From Odiellus spinosus (Eukaryota > Arthropoda > Arachnida > Opiliones > Phalangiidae), in contig OY987226.1 in assembly GCA_963920705.1 (NCBI GenBank), positions 22,554,800-22,618,799 on the forward strand: DNA of 64,000 nt, in the 5' to 3' direction. The notes below the pieces were generated by a model. It made no database searches and had not been told where the DNA came from. It saw nothing but the letters and a program-made list of their open reading frames with translations. This document shows positions 21,469-34,600 of this stretch, piece after piece. Both the position numbers and the translations under genes were made by a program. Each line of letters begins with the position of its first letter. The first letter of the stretch is position 1.

Positions 21469-24141
21469 AGGTACAGACCGGGATAAAAAAAAGTGTGTCT
21501 TAAATGATAGAGCGTATATTAAAACGACTAATATCATATCGCAAAAAATTTAATAGTTAGTAGATATTAAGATATTTACGTTTATTATAAGGGTCATTCC
21601 ATGTGAAAACGACCAATGTCCCCGCGGCACCGACTCCGATTTTATTTAAACTCCACACATAACTAAAATGGTCATATTTAGTGGGGAATCCCAAGTTTCA
21701 AGTGAAAATTCCTGTAATTTTCGGAGATATGTGCTTTGGAAGTTTCGTAGTAGCGGAGCTATTTCTTAAATCCATTAAATATGCCAATTTTATGTATTTA
21801 TATCTAACTAATGAATTAATGCATATCTATGAAATAAATTGCACTTATTCTAGGCTTGGTGGAGATCAGTTAAAAAATAATAGGACCTCCTTCTGTGAAA
21901 TAGATTTCTCAATATAAATTCATAAAGTCGCCAAAAAACTCGCAGTGACCCCCAAAGTGGATAACTTTAATTGCCTAAAACTAACAGTTATCTTATTTCA
22001 ATTGAAATTAAATTACTATCAATAAGATTTATTAATGTCCTTTACAGGAAAAGACATCCAATTCGGCAACTGAGAAAATGGTTCTTACGTAAACTGTCTC
22101 CGAAATAAATGTTTTTACGAAAAATGTTAAAACATGGTAGTGGTTTTAGTGTTATAAGGCTTGTTGGGATTCTAATATTCATAGAAAAAGATAGTTCATT
22201 AGAAAGCTTAGATTTTAAGCTACAACATGCAAAAATAACAAGTTGGGAAACCAAAATATAACCTCCCCGACCCCGACGTTAAGGTAATCTAACCTAACCT
22301 AACCCTACCTAAAATAAAAGATGAAAAGAAATGTAGAGTATTGGATGAGTAGAAGAAACAGCGAAATAGGCAAAATATTATATCACATTGAACCTATATG
22401 CATTTCTTCAGTAAACCAACACAACCCTAAATAATTCTCTACTTAAAACCAAACCTAACTAGAGAAAAAAAGTAAAATAAATAAGATATAACCACATAGA
22501 TTTCAAGATAAAAAATCCAGTCCATAATTCAGTATTAAAACAAAAAAATCAGAATTAAGACAACTGAAATTAGCAATCTTTGGTAATATGTAAAATAGCC
22601 CTTACACGAACAATTTAAGTAAAGCAAATTATCAAATAAACGCCAAATAAGTCAATTAATTAAAATTAAAAATATTAATCTTACCACTACCAAATAGCGG
22701 GCAGAAAACACAGACATCAAGATAACATTAGCAAAATAAATTTTCAACACCGATAATCCTGAGAACTAGATTCTACAAAATCTTCTGGAATAATAAATTT
22801 ATTTTAATCTAAAAAATATAAAATCTTAAAAAAAATATCTATACAAATAACATATTGATAAAACAATTAAAATTAGATGCGAAAAACATTTAATCTCGAT
22901 ATGAGATTAAATACACAAGGTCAAGGTTCTTCTTTTAAAACCATATCAGAATTTTGAGGGTTGTAGAGTATTTGTAGACCAAGTAACGTGAAAAGGCAAA
23001 ATGTTATATCAAATTGAACCTATACATGGCTTCAGTATACAACACAAGTTGTGAAACAAACGTTATTTTACGTGACTACACACTAGCTAAAACATCACCG
23101 AAAATAAACGACAGTAGGCATTAATAACTCTTTTACGAAAACAAAAAATTACTACAGAGAAAAATGAGTCAGAAAAAAAAAACCTTTTGATTTCCAAACT
23201 AATATTTCAGTCACAACTCAGTAATAAAAATTAGAGTTCAGGTCAATGAAAATATACCAAAAATGTTCAAACAAATAATAAACGCATCAAATAAATGATT
23301 CAAATTCAAAATTACTTCCTTACCAATAAATTGTATTCAAACGAATGAAACTTAATTTAAAATTTCAACGAGTCAAATCTCTAGAGAACAAACTTTGTCG
23401 AAGATTTCAAAAGAAATGAAACGATTTTACGTTCAATAAATTAAAATTTAGATAAGCAAGGTCAAGGTCCCTCAGTAAAATAATATCGGCGTTAAGAAAA
23501 CTAGAGTATTTGTAGACCAAGTAACGTCATTAGGCAAAATATTTCATCAAAATCAAGTTATGACCTCGGTATCGTCATATAACCGTAAATAAACATATTC
23601 AATAAACAATTAACGAATAAGCTTTCCGCATAACACGCTAAACTACGAACTGTGACGTACAATTTCGCTTTTTGGTGCTACACGACCTACAGATACCTTA
23701 TAAGCCTACGTCTAAAAACACGTTTTTTGGTGATAATGCTGTGAGTAAAGAATAGATGTTTCTCTTTTGGCCCTACCATAAATTTTTTATATTTTTTTTT
23801 TCTGACAGGGCAGGCCTGAGTAAAAATATACCAAGTTGTGAAACAAACGTCATTTTACGTGACTCCACACTAGCTAAAATGTTACCGGAAATACACGACA
23901 GTAGGCATTAAAAGCCTGGTTCTATTATACTTAATTGGGATTAACATTAAATTCATGTATGAAAAAGTGTGAAACTAAAACTAGCAGTCATCACGAGATC
24001 CAATCACGTGATTCTTTTCCTCACTCTGTCTACATTTCACTCTTGGGTCAACCATATCATACATGACTATTAAAACACGAGAAATTTCAATGTCAATCCG
24101 GTTTAAGAAAGTTCGTCAATTGTTAATTGTGGCATGACTAA

Positions 24142-24698
24142 AGCCGGATTCACACAGACCTATTTTCACGCTTTTCACGGTCACGCGCGAGGGGCAATGG
24201 GCAAACCACTCTTGGAATCAGGTGTACAAACTAAATGGAATCACGCGAATCGATTCGGAATCAGGAGAATCGATACGGAATCACGCGAATCGATTCGGAA
24301 TCACGCGAATCGATTCGGAATCAGGAGAATCGATACGGAATCACGCGAATCGATTCGGAATCACGAGAATCGATACGGAATCACGCGAATCGATACGGAA
24401 TCACGCGAATCGATTCGGAATCACGCGAATCGATTCGGAATCACGCGAATCGATTCGGAATCACGCGAATCGATTCGGAATCACGCGAATCGATTCGGAA
24501 TCACGAGAATCGATTCGGAATCACGAATCAATTCGGAATCACGCGAATTGATTCGGAATCACTGACAATCAAATGAATCTGGAATCAGGTGTACAAAATT
24601 TTTCTAGAGTGGTTTGCACCTCGCTCGCGCGTGCTAATGGTACTTCTATGAGTTCACGAGCGTGAAACGCGTAAAAACAGGTCTGTGTGTATCCGCGT
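24142..24698. mobile_element. PIF/Harbinger-like MITE carrying a minisatellite
   Basis: Flanked by TAA on both sides (24139-24141 and 24699-24701). The inverted ends AGCCGGATTCACACAGACC and ACGCGGATACACACAGACC match over most of about 40 bp. A second inverted pair (ggaatcaggtgtacaaa direct, plus caaaccactct and agagtggtttg) frames the 20-bp repeat array. A 3-bp TWA target is typical of PIF/Harbinger; the assignment is inferred from that. Confidence 0.65.
24239..24558. repeat. 20-bp minisatellite TCACGCGAATCGATTCGGAA, about 16 units
   Basis: Head-to-tail 20-bp units with point variants (CGAGAATCGATACGG, CAGGAGAATCG) and one or two shortened units near the right end. The unit contains the palindrome AATCGATT. 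Three open frames across it (ESRESIRNHANRFGIT-type) are repeat artefacts. Confidence 0.95.
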
Positions 24699-26084
24699 TA
24701 ACCTGGTTCGCTCTGCGCATGTACACAATTTCGCACGAAATACATTTGCGAAACGCGCGAAAATTATAAAAAAATTAATTTGAAAATCCGTGCCAGTAAT
24801 TAAAACCAAATACGCCACTGTTTGCAAGTTTGCCAGAAGATTACGATATTTCCCCATACATGAAGCTGATTCTCCCAAGAATATCAAAAAAAATCACATT
24901 GATATTTTCCATGCGTAAAGAGGTTTCCGACTTCAAATTTAGTGGTCTACACATACTCGCGTGCTGGCGAACTCGATTTTACACGTGTCACAAATACACT
25001 GGAAACCTACTCTACTTCTGTTCGAGGAGAGTTTTCACGACTATCATTTTTCTTAAGTGGTTTAACATTATGCATAAATCCGCCTCAGCTTCAAATCTTA
25101 TACACCAATTCCCCTTGAACTGGTTAAAGTTATTATTGTCTTATCTCTTATCTAAATTATGTTGTTTCAATCTTCCATACCCGTGTAAACGCACCTTTAT
25201 TTAAGTTCTTCAATCCACCCCAAGTTTGCACCAGAGATAAGCCTATACTGCCCGTTATACCTTTGCTTTTTCGAGTAAATGATATATATGGAAAATAGCT
25301 TAGGCGCATGCTGCCAACTAAAACTGCCATTAATCGGTCAAATTTCTTTAAATTTTTGCATAAATTCTCAAATAACTTCTAAACTATCTCGAATTTTAAA
25401 TAAATTTTTCGACTTTCTAATTAATTAGATTAAGATGAACCATTTTAATATTTTTAATTATAATATAAATTAATATTGCGTTTCATTTCCCTAAACAATA
25501 TCAAACAAAATCACCCCATGAGGCTAATTTGCATACGTTCCAAAAAGATACTATATAAACCTTTCGAAGGGCTATATTAATCGAAGTAACCGTGCGTGAT
25601 GGCCATGAAGTTAGGGGGAAACCCCCCCCCCCCCTTTCAATGTCTTGCTGATTCTTGATCTCTAGGCGCTTGGCGACGCAATTTACCCATTGGTGGGGCG
25701 ATGTTTGGAGTCAGTGGAAGGTTGATGTGAACTGTACTAGTGGGGGACGCCTCGCTAGTATGGAACGCTGAGATCGGAAACTGGAGGTTGGACCTTGGTG
25801 CGGGGAAGGTCGGAGGTGATTATGACAGTGGGAGACGTCCCATTGCTTGTAATCGCCTTCGGCTGTTCAGCATCGAGGTTCGACCGTAAAGTGGATGGTG
25901 GAATGCGACGATGTGCAATGGGAGACGTCCTGTTGTATGTCTTTGCACGACACTTGAAACTCAATGTGGCAGCCACGCTTAAAGGAGGTAATTCCCCGGA
26001 ATTGAACGATAAGCTGGTATGATTACGTCTCTAGACTTTTGGCTCCACGAGCTAGGTCACGTGACTTCCGTTTACACAGGATAT

Positions 26085-26145
26085 CCGCTTACACAGACAG
26101 ACACACAGACAGACACACAGACACACAGACAGACACACAGACACG
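26085..26145. repeat. ACAG/ACAC microsatellite
   Basis: Alternating acacagacag words over about 60 bp inside the TA-flanked element. The other copy of that element has a shorter gtgtctgtctgtgtg tract at the matching place (about 44110-44135). Confidence 0.8.
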
Positions 26146-28799
26146 ACCAGTGTAACACCTCCCCCTGAACTTAAGTTCAGTCGGGGAGGTAAAAAGTTTG
26201 TCTATAGGGTTTTTTCCTGCCCAAAAATAATGCTCAATTATGGGATTTTTCCTCATATTTATTTGTCAAGTTTGAGCCTACTTAATATTATTATTACATT
26301 ATTATTATAAATTATTGTTACAGTTATATCTGAGATGGTTAGTTTCTATTAGATAAACAATTTAAGAAGTTATATGTGTTACTGTTATAACATATTTGTG
26401 AAATTGAACACCCCTTAAAAACTATAATGGTTTAGCCCTAGTCATGCATATTATTTCTCGACATTTAGCCGTATAAAGAGGCCCAAATAAGGGGAACCAT
26501 ACCACTTTTTTTACTCTGAGTTATACCCTTTTCAAACGAGGCCTAACTAGCCGGTTTTATCAGATTTAACTGGTGTTTAATCACAATTAACTGAGGTTTT
26601 TTGAACTGAGAAGGCTTTGTAAACCTCGATGAAATCTAGTTAAACCACGGCTAAGTACGCCTCGTCTGAAGAAGGTAAAAGTAACTCATCCTGTATGTTC
26701 ATCTGGGCTGCTGGGCATCGTTTAAAAGAAGCTTGCGATAGTATGAAGCTATACAGTTCGCTGTGTTAGTTCCATATTATCGCGAGTTTCTTTTGAAAGA
26801 TGCCCAGCTGAACATAAAGGATGAGATACTAGTTCATTCATTTTTAATTTTAAACTAGGAAATCACTGTTATAGTGTAGCAGACCTATATACTTTATTAG
26901 AATTCTAATGAATCACGCCACGCAAACGTAATTATTAATATACGAACTTTCCTCTATGAAATTTATTTTTAGAATGAATCAGAAGAATGAAATTGCTCCT
27001 TATAGCCTCTTCAGACGAGAAGCAATTAGCCATGGTTTAATTAGTTTGAACTGTGCTTTACTTACCCTTCTCAGTTCTATAAGCCTAGGTTAATTGTGAT
27101 TAAACCACGGTTAAATCTGATTAAACAGGCTAGTTAAGCCTCGTTTGAAAAGGGTATAACTCAGAGTAAAAAACAGTGGTATGGTTCCCCTTATTTGGGC
27201 CTCTTTATACGGCTAAATGTCGAGAAATAATATACATGACTAGGGCTAAACCATTATAGTTTTTAAGGGGTGTTCAATTTCACAAATATGTTATAACAGT
27301 AACACATATAACTTCTTAAATTGTTTATCTAATAGAAACTAACCATCTCAGATATAACTGTAACAATAATTTATAATAATAATGTAATAATAATATTAAG
27401 TAGGCTCAAACTTGACAAATAAATATGAGAAAAAATCCCATAATTGAGCATTATTTTTGGGCAAGAAAAAACCCTATAGACAAACTTTTTATTTTTGCAT
27501 GTTGTAGCTTAAAATCTAAGCTTTCTAATGAACTAGCTTTTTCTATGAATATTAGAATCCCAACAAGCCTTATAACACTAAAACCACTACCATGTTTTAA
27601 CATTTTTCGTAAAAACATTTATTTCGGAGACAGTTTACGTAAGAACCATTTTCTCAGTTGCCGAATTGGATGTCTTTTCCTGTAAAGGACATTAATAAAT
27701 CTTATTGATAGTAATTTAATTTCAATTGAAATAAGATAACTGTTAGTTTTAGGCAATTAAAGTTATCCACTTTGGGGGTCACTGCGAGTTTTTTGGCGAC
27801 TTTATGAATTTATATTGAGAAATCTATTTCACAGAAGGAGGTCCTATTATTTTTTAACTGATCTCCACCAAGCCTAGAATAAGTGCAATTTATTTCATAG
27901 ATATGCATTAATTCATTAGTTAGATATAAATACATAAAATTGGCATATTTAATGGATTTAAGAAATAGCTCCGCTACTACGAAACTTCCAAAGCACATAT
28001 CTCCGAAAATTACAGGAATTTTCACTTGAAACTTGGGATTCCCCACTAAATATGACCATTTTAGTTATGTGTGGAGTTTAAATAAAATCGGAGTCGGTGC
28101 CGCGGGGACATTGGTCGTTTTCACATGGAATGACCCATAAGCGAAAAGTGATCTCTAGTGAACGCCATTTTAGTTTTTTCATACCCTTTCGATGCATGCT
28201 GAGGATCGGCTTCGCCGATTGGTTTATTTCTCACCTAAAGTCACTTGACTCTAGCTGAAAATAGATGCGGGTATAAGCGCGCTCAATTTCTTTAGAGTCA
28301 AATAAGATATGCCGGGCCGAAACATAGGCTACTTCCGAAGGATCCCGCGCGCGAACACTAACCCGAAGGTCGGTCGGCCAGCTGAGCTAGTAGTAGTCAG
28401 TACTAGGTATTAACCGAGTCTTAAGTTGATTTGAAGAATTAGAAGGTAAGAACTAAACTGCATTCATTAATTACGCAATTAGGCATGTTTTCCTAGAAAG
28501 TTAGAAATCACAAAATTACGGGTCTTCTTACGAAGTTACGAACAGCCGACTCGAATGGCCTTCGTTTCGCGAATCTTTATTGGGTGACTTAAAGGCCAAT
28601 CATTGAAGCGGATCCTTATTTTTAAAACTCGAAATGCCGGGAAGCAAATATGGCGTTCTTCTAGGAACGTAAATTTCGGTTTTAAAATGATATTTATAAA
28701 TTAACCAAGACTTAAATCACTATAATGTGTTTTGATTTGTAGGTTTTTAAGCATGCTCTTTCCAATGGAAGTACTTTTAAAGTTGGGTTGCCTTTCCCT

Positions 28800-29732
28800 T
28801 TAATTCATTCGGGCGAAAAGAATTTCAAATGTGACGAACCAAATTGCAAATATTCTTCTAAAGATAAATATCATTTAAAGATACACGTTTTTGTTCATTT
28901 GTTCGAAAAGAAATTCAAATGCGTCCAGCCCAATTGCAAATACTCTACTAAACATAAATACAGTTTAAAGATACACGCTTTTGTTCATTCAGTCGAAAAG
29001 AAATTCATATGCGACGAGCCAAATTGCAAATACTCTACTAATTATAAACAGAGCTTAAAGATGCACGCGTTAGTTCACTCAGGCGTGAAGTTCAAATGTG
29101 ACAGGCCAAATTGCAGATACTCTGCTATTACTAAGTCCAAGTTAAAATCCCACGCGTTATTTCATTTGAGAGAGAAGTTCAAATGCGACGAGCCCGGTTG
29201 TAAATACTCCGCTGTTTACAAGCTCATGGTAAAGAGACACGCTGTAATTCATTCGGGTGAAAAGAAGTTCAAATGTGACGAGCGAAATTGCAAATACTCT
29301 AGTTATGCAATAGGCAATTTAAAAAAACACGCGATAGCTCATTCGGAAGAAAAGCCGTTCAAATGCGACAAAAGCTTTAAAACAAAGGTACAATTGAGAA
29401 ATCATCGCGACGAATGCGATCGCTCGTTCGAGATTAAAACGCATTTAATTCAGCGCAAATTTTCACGTAATTACGAGGATTCAAAACGCCACCCACGTGT
29501 TACTCGTCGCCCTGACTCCAACGCGAGTAGGGGAGAGAAATGTAAAGAATGCGGGCTCTTATTGCTCGGCCAAACAGATTTGAGGGCGCATCGAGACGCT
29601 CACAGACCGTGTTTCGTCTCGTTGCCCGGGTTGCCAGTTTCTCGTGAGGTCATCGTGGATGTCAATGCCGTTCCCTTATTCCGCGTAAAAATAGAAATTA
29701 ACGATGACGTCATCAAAAATGAAATACTTTGA
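28800..29732 (+). pseudogene. C2H2 zinc-finger gene 2, 3' part
   Basis: Continues in frame from the TTAA target with HSGEKNFKCDEPNCKYSS and five further regular fingers, then a degenerate finger (FKCDKSFKTKVQLRNH), a C-x2-C-x12-H-x3-H finger (KCKECGLLLLGQTDLRAH) and the tail SREVIVDVNAVPLFRVKIE, ending at 29732. The tail is shared with gene 1. An apparent start upstream (MPFPLIHSGE) uses transposon sequence and is probably not native. Without excision or splicing the two halves cannot make one protein. Confidence 0.85.
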
Positions 29733-31604
29733 AACTGCTAAATTTGTTGTGAAAAATAATAAAAAAAGTGGTTTAATATTTCGCCATTGCACAGTGTTTT
29801 CAAATCGACCTTTTTGGGGGCAAAATTATTGTAGAAACCAAAGTATATCATGCGTAGAATCTAAAATATATTTTGTGTTTCCATAACTCCCACCAGAGAG
29901 TAAAACGCTATCCTGTTGTATTTATTAAGAGTTTCTTGGGTAAATGCGTTAAAAAAGGGTAACGAAATATTTCGTTACCGCATTATTTATGTATTTCATA
30001 ATTGCTTCTGCTAAAAACCCAAGATCCATAGAAAATCTCACTCAGCTTTAGAATAGAGTAACTCTTTTGTAGTAAACGGCGTTCGTGGTTTTTAATTAAA
30101 TCCTATAAACCCGCCAGTTGAACACCGTTGACAATTGTATACCCGTCCTCGATTCCCAGCGGTCCTAACGAAGACAAGCACTCCTTCTCTCTTTCTTTAA
30201 AAAAAACCCAAGGCCACACCTCAGTTCATATTTCCCCCTCTTAGGGGCATTCATGAATTCATCAAGTATCATATTTATATTTTGTTTTGTCCGGTTAAAA
30301 GCCTATTCGATTTATTTTCGGTTTTTGTGTAGGAATAGAATATTATCGTATGCATGTTCCTTATGACTCTCTAACCATTGGCAGAATTTACTGACCAAAT
30401 GCCAATATATATAGTAGTTTCAATAGATTGTGTTACTCCGCCATGAGAAAGTCTGCGTCCTTTTAATCTTGAATCAAGGACGGTAAAAATAGAAAACCCA
30501 ACGACGTCATCGGTTTTTCATCAAGGAGAGTGAAAATATAGAAATCCCCACGTTATCGGTTTCTGATTGGGTGTTCGAACCCAGGACCGATGTTGGAAGC
30601 CACGTGATCGAAGCGTTTAAAACTCGGAGCACCATTGTAGAATATTAATTCTGAATCCAGCTCTCAACTTGGACCCACTTTGGAAGCAGACGAGCGAAGC
30701 CGGATCAAGGAGCCGAGATGAAACTTAATCCTTTTAGAAGCCACCTTGGAACTTGAAGTTGGAACATAGTCTCCGCGCAGGCCGCAAGCTATTACAGAGA
30801 TGTAACCAGGGGATATCGAAGTCTACGTTCCGGACTTTTCGCCGGTCGCCATCGCCACGTGTATAGCCGACGTTTTTCGAAGAAGCCTCGCACGTCGTCT
30901 CAGCGTTAAACTTCTCTTCTTCAACACTATGGACACCTTCCTAAATTCTACGTTCTTCATCTTCCAAGACTCCAGACCAACGATAGTGATGAGTACATTG
31001 AAGCGCGTGTATATAGCATATTGTAGATAGTATGATTTAATTAATCTGGCATTGGTCGAGTAACGCACGTTGCATGTTATCATTTTTGGATAGTGTATTT
31101 TAGTAGTGATGTAATTAGTAATAATTAGTAGTATTCTCTTTAGTATGACGTCATTAGCGACGTATGTGTTTTAATTAGTATTATAATATTTTAATTAATA
31201 ATTTAATTAGTATTATAGTGTGACAATAACTCGTCCCAAATTCTTATTCATCCCTAATTTTCATTTAATCGTAGTAGTTGAAGTAGCTAATGTCAACGGT
31301 TGGCATAGTTAGGCCATTAGTAGTAGCAAAAGCGCTACAAAAGGTGTGTTTTTGACGTCACTTTAAAATTTGATGAGCCTGAAACAATAGGATTGAAGTA
31401 AAACAAATTTAAATGTACATGTTTGACCAAAAAGTGTTTTTTCGAACGTCGTTTTTAAACAAGGGTGCTAGTGTCTACAAAAAGTACTATTAGATCCTTC
31501 TTTTAGAGACTTTTACGTAGAGTATGTTTCAAAATGTATCAAGTTTTATCACCTTCAGGAATATTTCATGAAATTTCTATATTTTTGATGGCATCTATTT
31601 ATGG
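29733..31604. other. Intergenic between zinc-finger gene 2 and gene A
   Basis: No supported gene. The 86-residue minus-strand frame at 30823-31083 is low in support. AT-rich stretches with taattagta words lie at 31100-31200. The end of gene A (stop at 31605) marks the right border. Confidence 0.4.
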
Positions 31605-34600
31605 TTATTTTGCGATTTCTTCGTTTTCATCCTCATCAGCGGCGCCCGGCATCTTCGCTCTCCAACATTCCTGCGAATAAATCCAACCAAATAATCTCAT
31701 ACTTTCAAACTCCATTTTCGTTAATATCGGTTTTATACAAACCTCCGCTTGCTTTGCCGCCTGTCTCAGATCTTCTTCCTGTCAAAATATAAAAAAAAAA
31801 ATCTTATTTCAAAATTTTAATTCAAATTCATATCCAATTTCATTCTAAAATATTTTTCTTTTTTTCCTTCTACATGAACATTTTGAGGGTGCCAACATTC
31901 TTCAATTACTTGTACGCCTTTGTTCACTTAGTTCACAGAATTCAGTATTGACAGTACATACATGCTAAACCTATGGTTCGATCATTTAGCAACTGAGTTC
32001 AGTTTTGTATGGTAATGCAAACTTTTGTAAACGTGTTTTCTCAAGTGTTTGCCCCATTTATTAATTAAATGACTTGTGTGATATGGTTCTTACGTTCATT
32101 TCGGCCTCTTCCAACATGTCGTCATGATTCTCCCGCAAGCAATCAACCGTCTGCGAAGCGATTTTTAGGAATTAGCTTTAAACGATACTAATTTCTATTT
32201 GGTATTGTTTTAAAATCTTACGGCCTTAATTTCGTTTTGGTATACATCGCGTTCACAAAATTTTCCAAGGTAGGTGACCATAGATCCTTCCTCGTCGAAA
32301 CTATCCTCGTAGCATTCCGAAACCAGATTATTGACCTGGACATTTAAACATTTGTAACAGGTCTGTTATAAAAATTCAGTATCCCTTTAAATCCCGAACC
32401 CTCCTTCTCTTTTTCGCACATTAGTGTCAGCTTTCGTTAGCTATCCTCTGCTCCTTTGAACTTGCCCTAACAAAGATTCTTTCGCCCGTTTTCTTTTTCT
32501 TATACTTTTATGACTTACAGCTGCATTTTGGGGATTTTAGTTTTGTTTTGAACGCTCCTCGAGAGTTGGGTCTTGAATGCCGATTCAAGAGGCCGCTCGC
32601 GCTTTTTGTAATTTACCCGTTTCCTTGTTATTTTGAATTAAATATTATTTCTTACATCGAGAGTTTGTTTTTAATACCTAATGGCCCCCGCCCGAAGTGT
32701 TGCCTTCGAAGGGACCATTACATTGGCGCCCAACGTGTTTATCCCTTTGCCGTTGCCTTTTTCGTCCGGTTTGCCATGATTCGGACTCCGCCTCGCCGCG
32801 TTCGCTCGCCCTCTGGTGTTGGGGGAGTGGGACCGGCCGCAGCTGGATCGCCAAATCCACCATTACCTGTTCTTGTGATTAATACTGCGACTAAAACAGT
32901 TCGACAACGGTCACGGTCAATGCAGAATTTAACCATGATAGGATCGCTTAGCACTTCGAACGTTACTACAACGCCAAGTGTGTCGCGCAGAAAGATTGCT
33001 GCAACTTTCTCTGGTGTTCGCCCGCAACACACCAGTACTCCAAATCCGACTCCAGCTTCACAAAGTAATCCGCAAGTACAATCTCAACCTATTAATCCAG
33101 TCATACAAAACGTACCAGTAAGTCAGCCTGTCCAACCTAATCCGAACCAAGCGTTAACTGACGCGTTTAATAATTTTGCATCACAAGTTACCTCTCAATT
33201 TCAATTAATAAGAACTGACATAGTAAATATTCGTGATGATATTCAGCATGATTTATCAAATCAAACAAAACAATTAGACGCTCTAGCGAAAGATTCGAAT
33301 GACAGATTTGCCAAAATAGAAACAAGGCTAGATCGACTAGAATCTGTCCCGGTTTCGACAAAGCCTTTGCCACTACAGTTGAATCCGGTGACCTTGCAGA
33401 AAACTACCGCAATGCCTTCGTCCAGTAGTACCGTTAATCAGTCGACCACATCGTCAATGCCCTCTCTGGAAAGCAAAATGGGGTCTCGACTGTGCTACAA
33501 TTGGTTGGCTTCAGCTAAATTTAGTGGTAAAAAGAATGAAAACGCCTTTCATTTCTTACGCGATGCCATTAAAGTGTTCACCATGAGTGGAGCGCCGTCC
33601 TCCCAATGGTTAGGACTAATTCACAGCGCTTTTAAAGATAACGCTTCAAGATAGTTTGAAAACCGCCGTTCTTCATTCACTGATTGGTCGGATTTTTCCA
33701 CTATATTCCTTTGTGAATTTCGCCAGAAAACGCCTATGGAATTGCTGAAAATCGCTCTCAGCCGAGAACAAAAGGTAGGGGAAGCTTTTGATCATTATGT
33801 ATGGGATATCCAAGACGCGTATGAACAATATAACCCATCTACGGAAGAAGACGTAATTTTTGACACAGTATTGAACAATTCGTTACCGGAGTTTCGTCGA
33901 GAACTGCGACCAATTTCAAAAAAGACAATTCAGGAGTTGCTACGAGTCGGTCGTTTAGTAACAGCTGATTTGGAAAAAGCCGCAGTAATATACGGAACGC
34001 CGGCTAACGCGCTTCGAAACAGGGTGGAGCTAAATGCGCCTGCGAAACCGGCCGAGAGAGAGCGCCTAGATTTTACCTCTTCGCCTAGATCGCGCTTGAA
34101 CGAAGTAGAAAAACAATTGGTCAAGGAACAGAAATGTTTCGCTTGTTCCGAAACCGGACATAAGAGAGTTGATTGCCCTAAGAAGGCCACTATCAATACT
34201 TTGATGGGCCCCTACGCGAAGGAATGCCCGCACGCTTGTGTGGAAATAAACAATTCGAGAAGAGTAGCTTTAATTGATTCTGGTGCCACTTACTCTGCCA
34301 TGGCTGACACAGAATTAGGTAAATTTGGTAAAACAATGAAAGATCTTACACCCTGGGTTAAGGAGGATATGATCCCGGCGGTAGGACCACTTTTGCCAAC
34401 AATCGGTTCATGCCCGATGGAAATCGATATTCAAGGGATCCGGATTACTATTGACTTTGCCGTAATAAGCAATTTCAGAAATCATTCATCTATTTCTGGC
34501 AATTTTAATATACCACTGGTATTGGGCCAAGATTTCATTAAAGGAGTGGGCTTCGTTACTTTGCCAAATAGTAACTCGTACGCTTTTGAAACCAATCTTA

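Larger units (their letters stand above)
22238..26189. mobile_element. TA-flanked element of unknown family, copy 1
   Basis: Inserted in the left arm of the fold-back element. The right arm gives the uninterrupted sequence, which shows a TA target duplication exactly. One end is ACAAGTTGGGAAACCAAAAT; the other ends in a hairpin, CCTGAACTTAAGTTCAG framed by CCTCCCC and GGGGAGG. CCTCCCCGAC also occurs inverted about 24 bp in from the first end. Internal direct repeats of roughly 0.6 kb share the words gtagaccaagtaacgt and aggcaaaatat. A second, shorter copy is at 44066-46473 in the opposite orientation. No protein-coding region recognised. Confidence 0.7.
21591..28136. mobile_element. Fold-back element with arms of about 1 kb
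   Basis: The ends GGGTCATTCCATGTGAAAAC (21591) and its inverse (ending 28136) are flanked by ATAA on both sides. Left arm 21591-22236 continues at 26190-26690 after a nested insertion; right arm is about 27000-28136. The outer arms are almost identical while the inner parts have diverged. The centre (about 26700-26830) is itself a hairpin. Identical small open frames in both arms (for example 21681-21917 and 27810-28046) merely reflect the inverted repeat. No transposase seen. Confidence 0.8.
21469..28799. mobile_element. TTAA-flanked element (piggyBac-like target) splitting zinc-finger gene 2
   Basis: Flanked by TTAA at 21465-21468 and 28800-28803. The ends are AGGTACAG.. and, inverted, AGGGAAAG.., so the terminal repeats are short and imperfect. 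A 731-bp relative with the same ends and TTAA flanks sits at 42511-43241. The 7.3-kb length here comes from a second element inserted in it (21591-28136). TTAA duplication is typical of piggyBac-type and some other superfamilies. No transposase is present, so it is non-autonomous and the family is inferred. Confidence 0.75.

Noticed and set aside
24134-24576. Three plus-strand frames with ESRESIRNHANRFG repeats
   Set aside because: Minisatellite artefact inside a MITE.
24830-25204. 124-residue frame
   Set aside because: Lies inside the TA-flanked element and is not preserved in the second copy of that element.
22238-26189. Helitron
   Set aside because: A hairpin end is present, but insertion is at TA with a TA duplication, and there is no TC start or CTRR end.
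21681-28046. Identical 78-residue and related 70/86-residue frames at 21681-21917, 27810-28046, 22042-22254 and 27425-27685
   Set aside because: They are the two arms of the fold-back element; identity reflects inverted duplication, not two genes.
30541-30620. tRNA gene suggested by a GTTCGAACCC word
   Set aside because: No matching acceptor stem, D arm or anticodon arm could be built around it.
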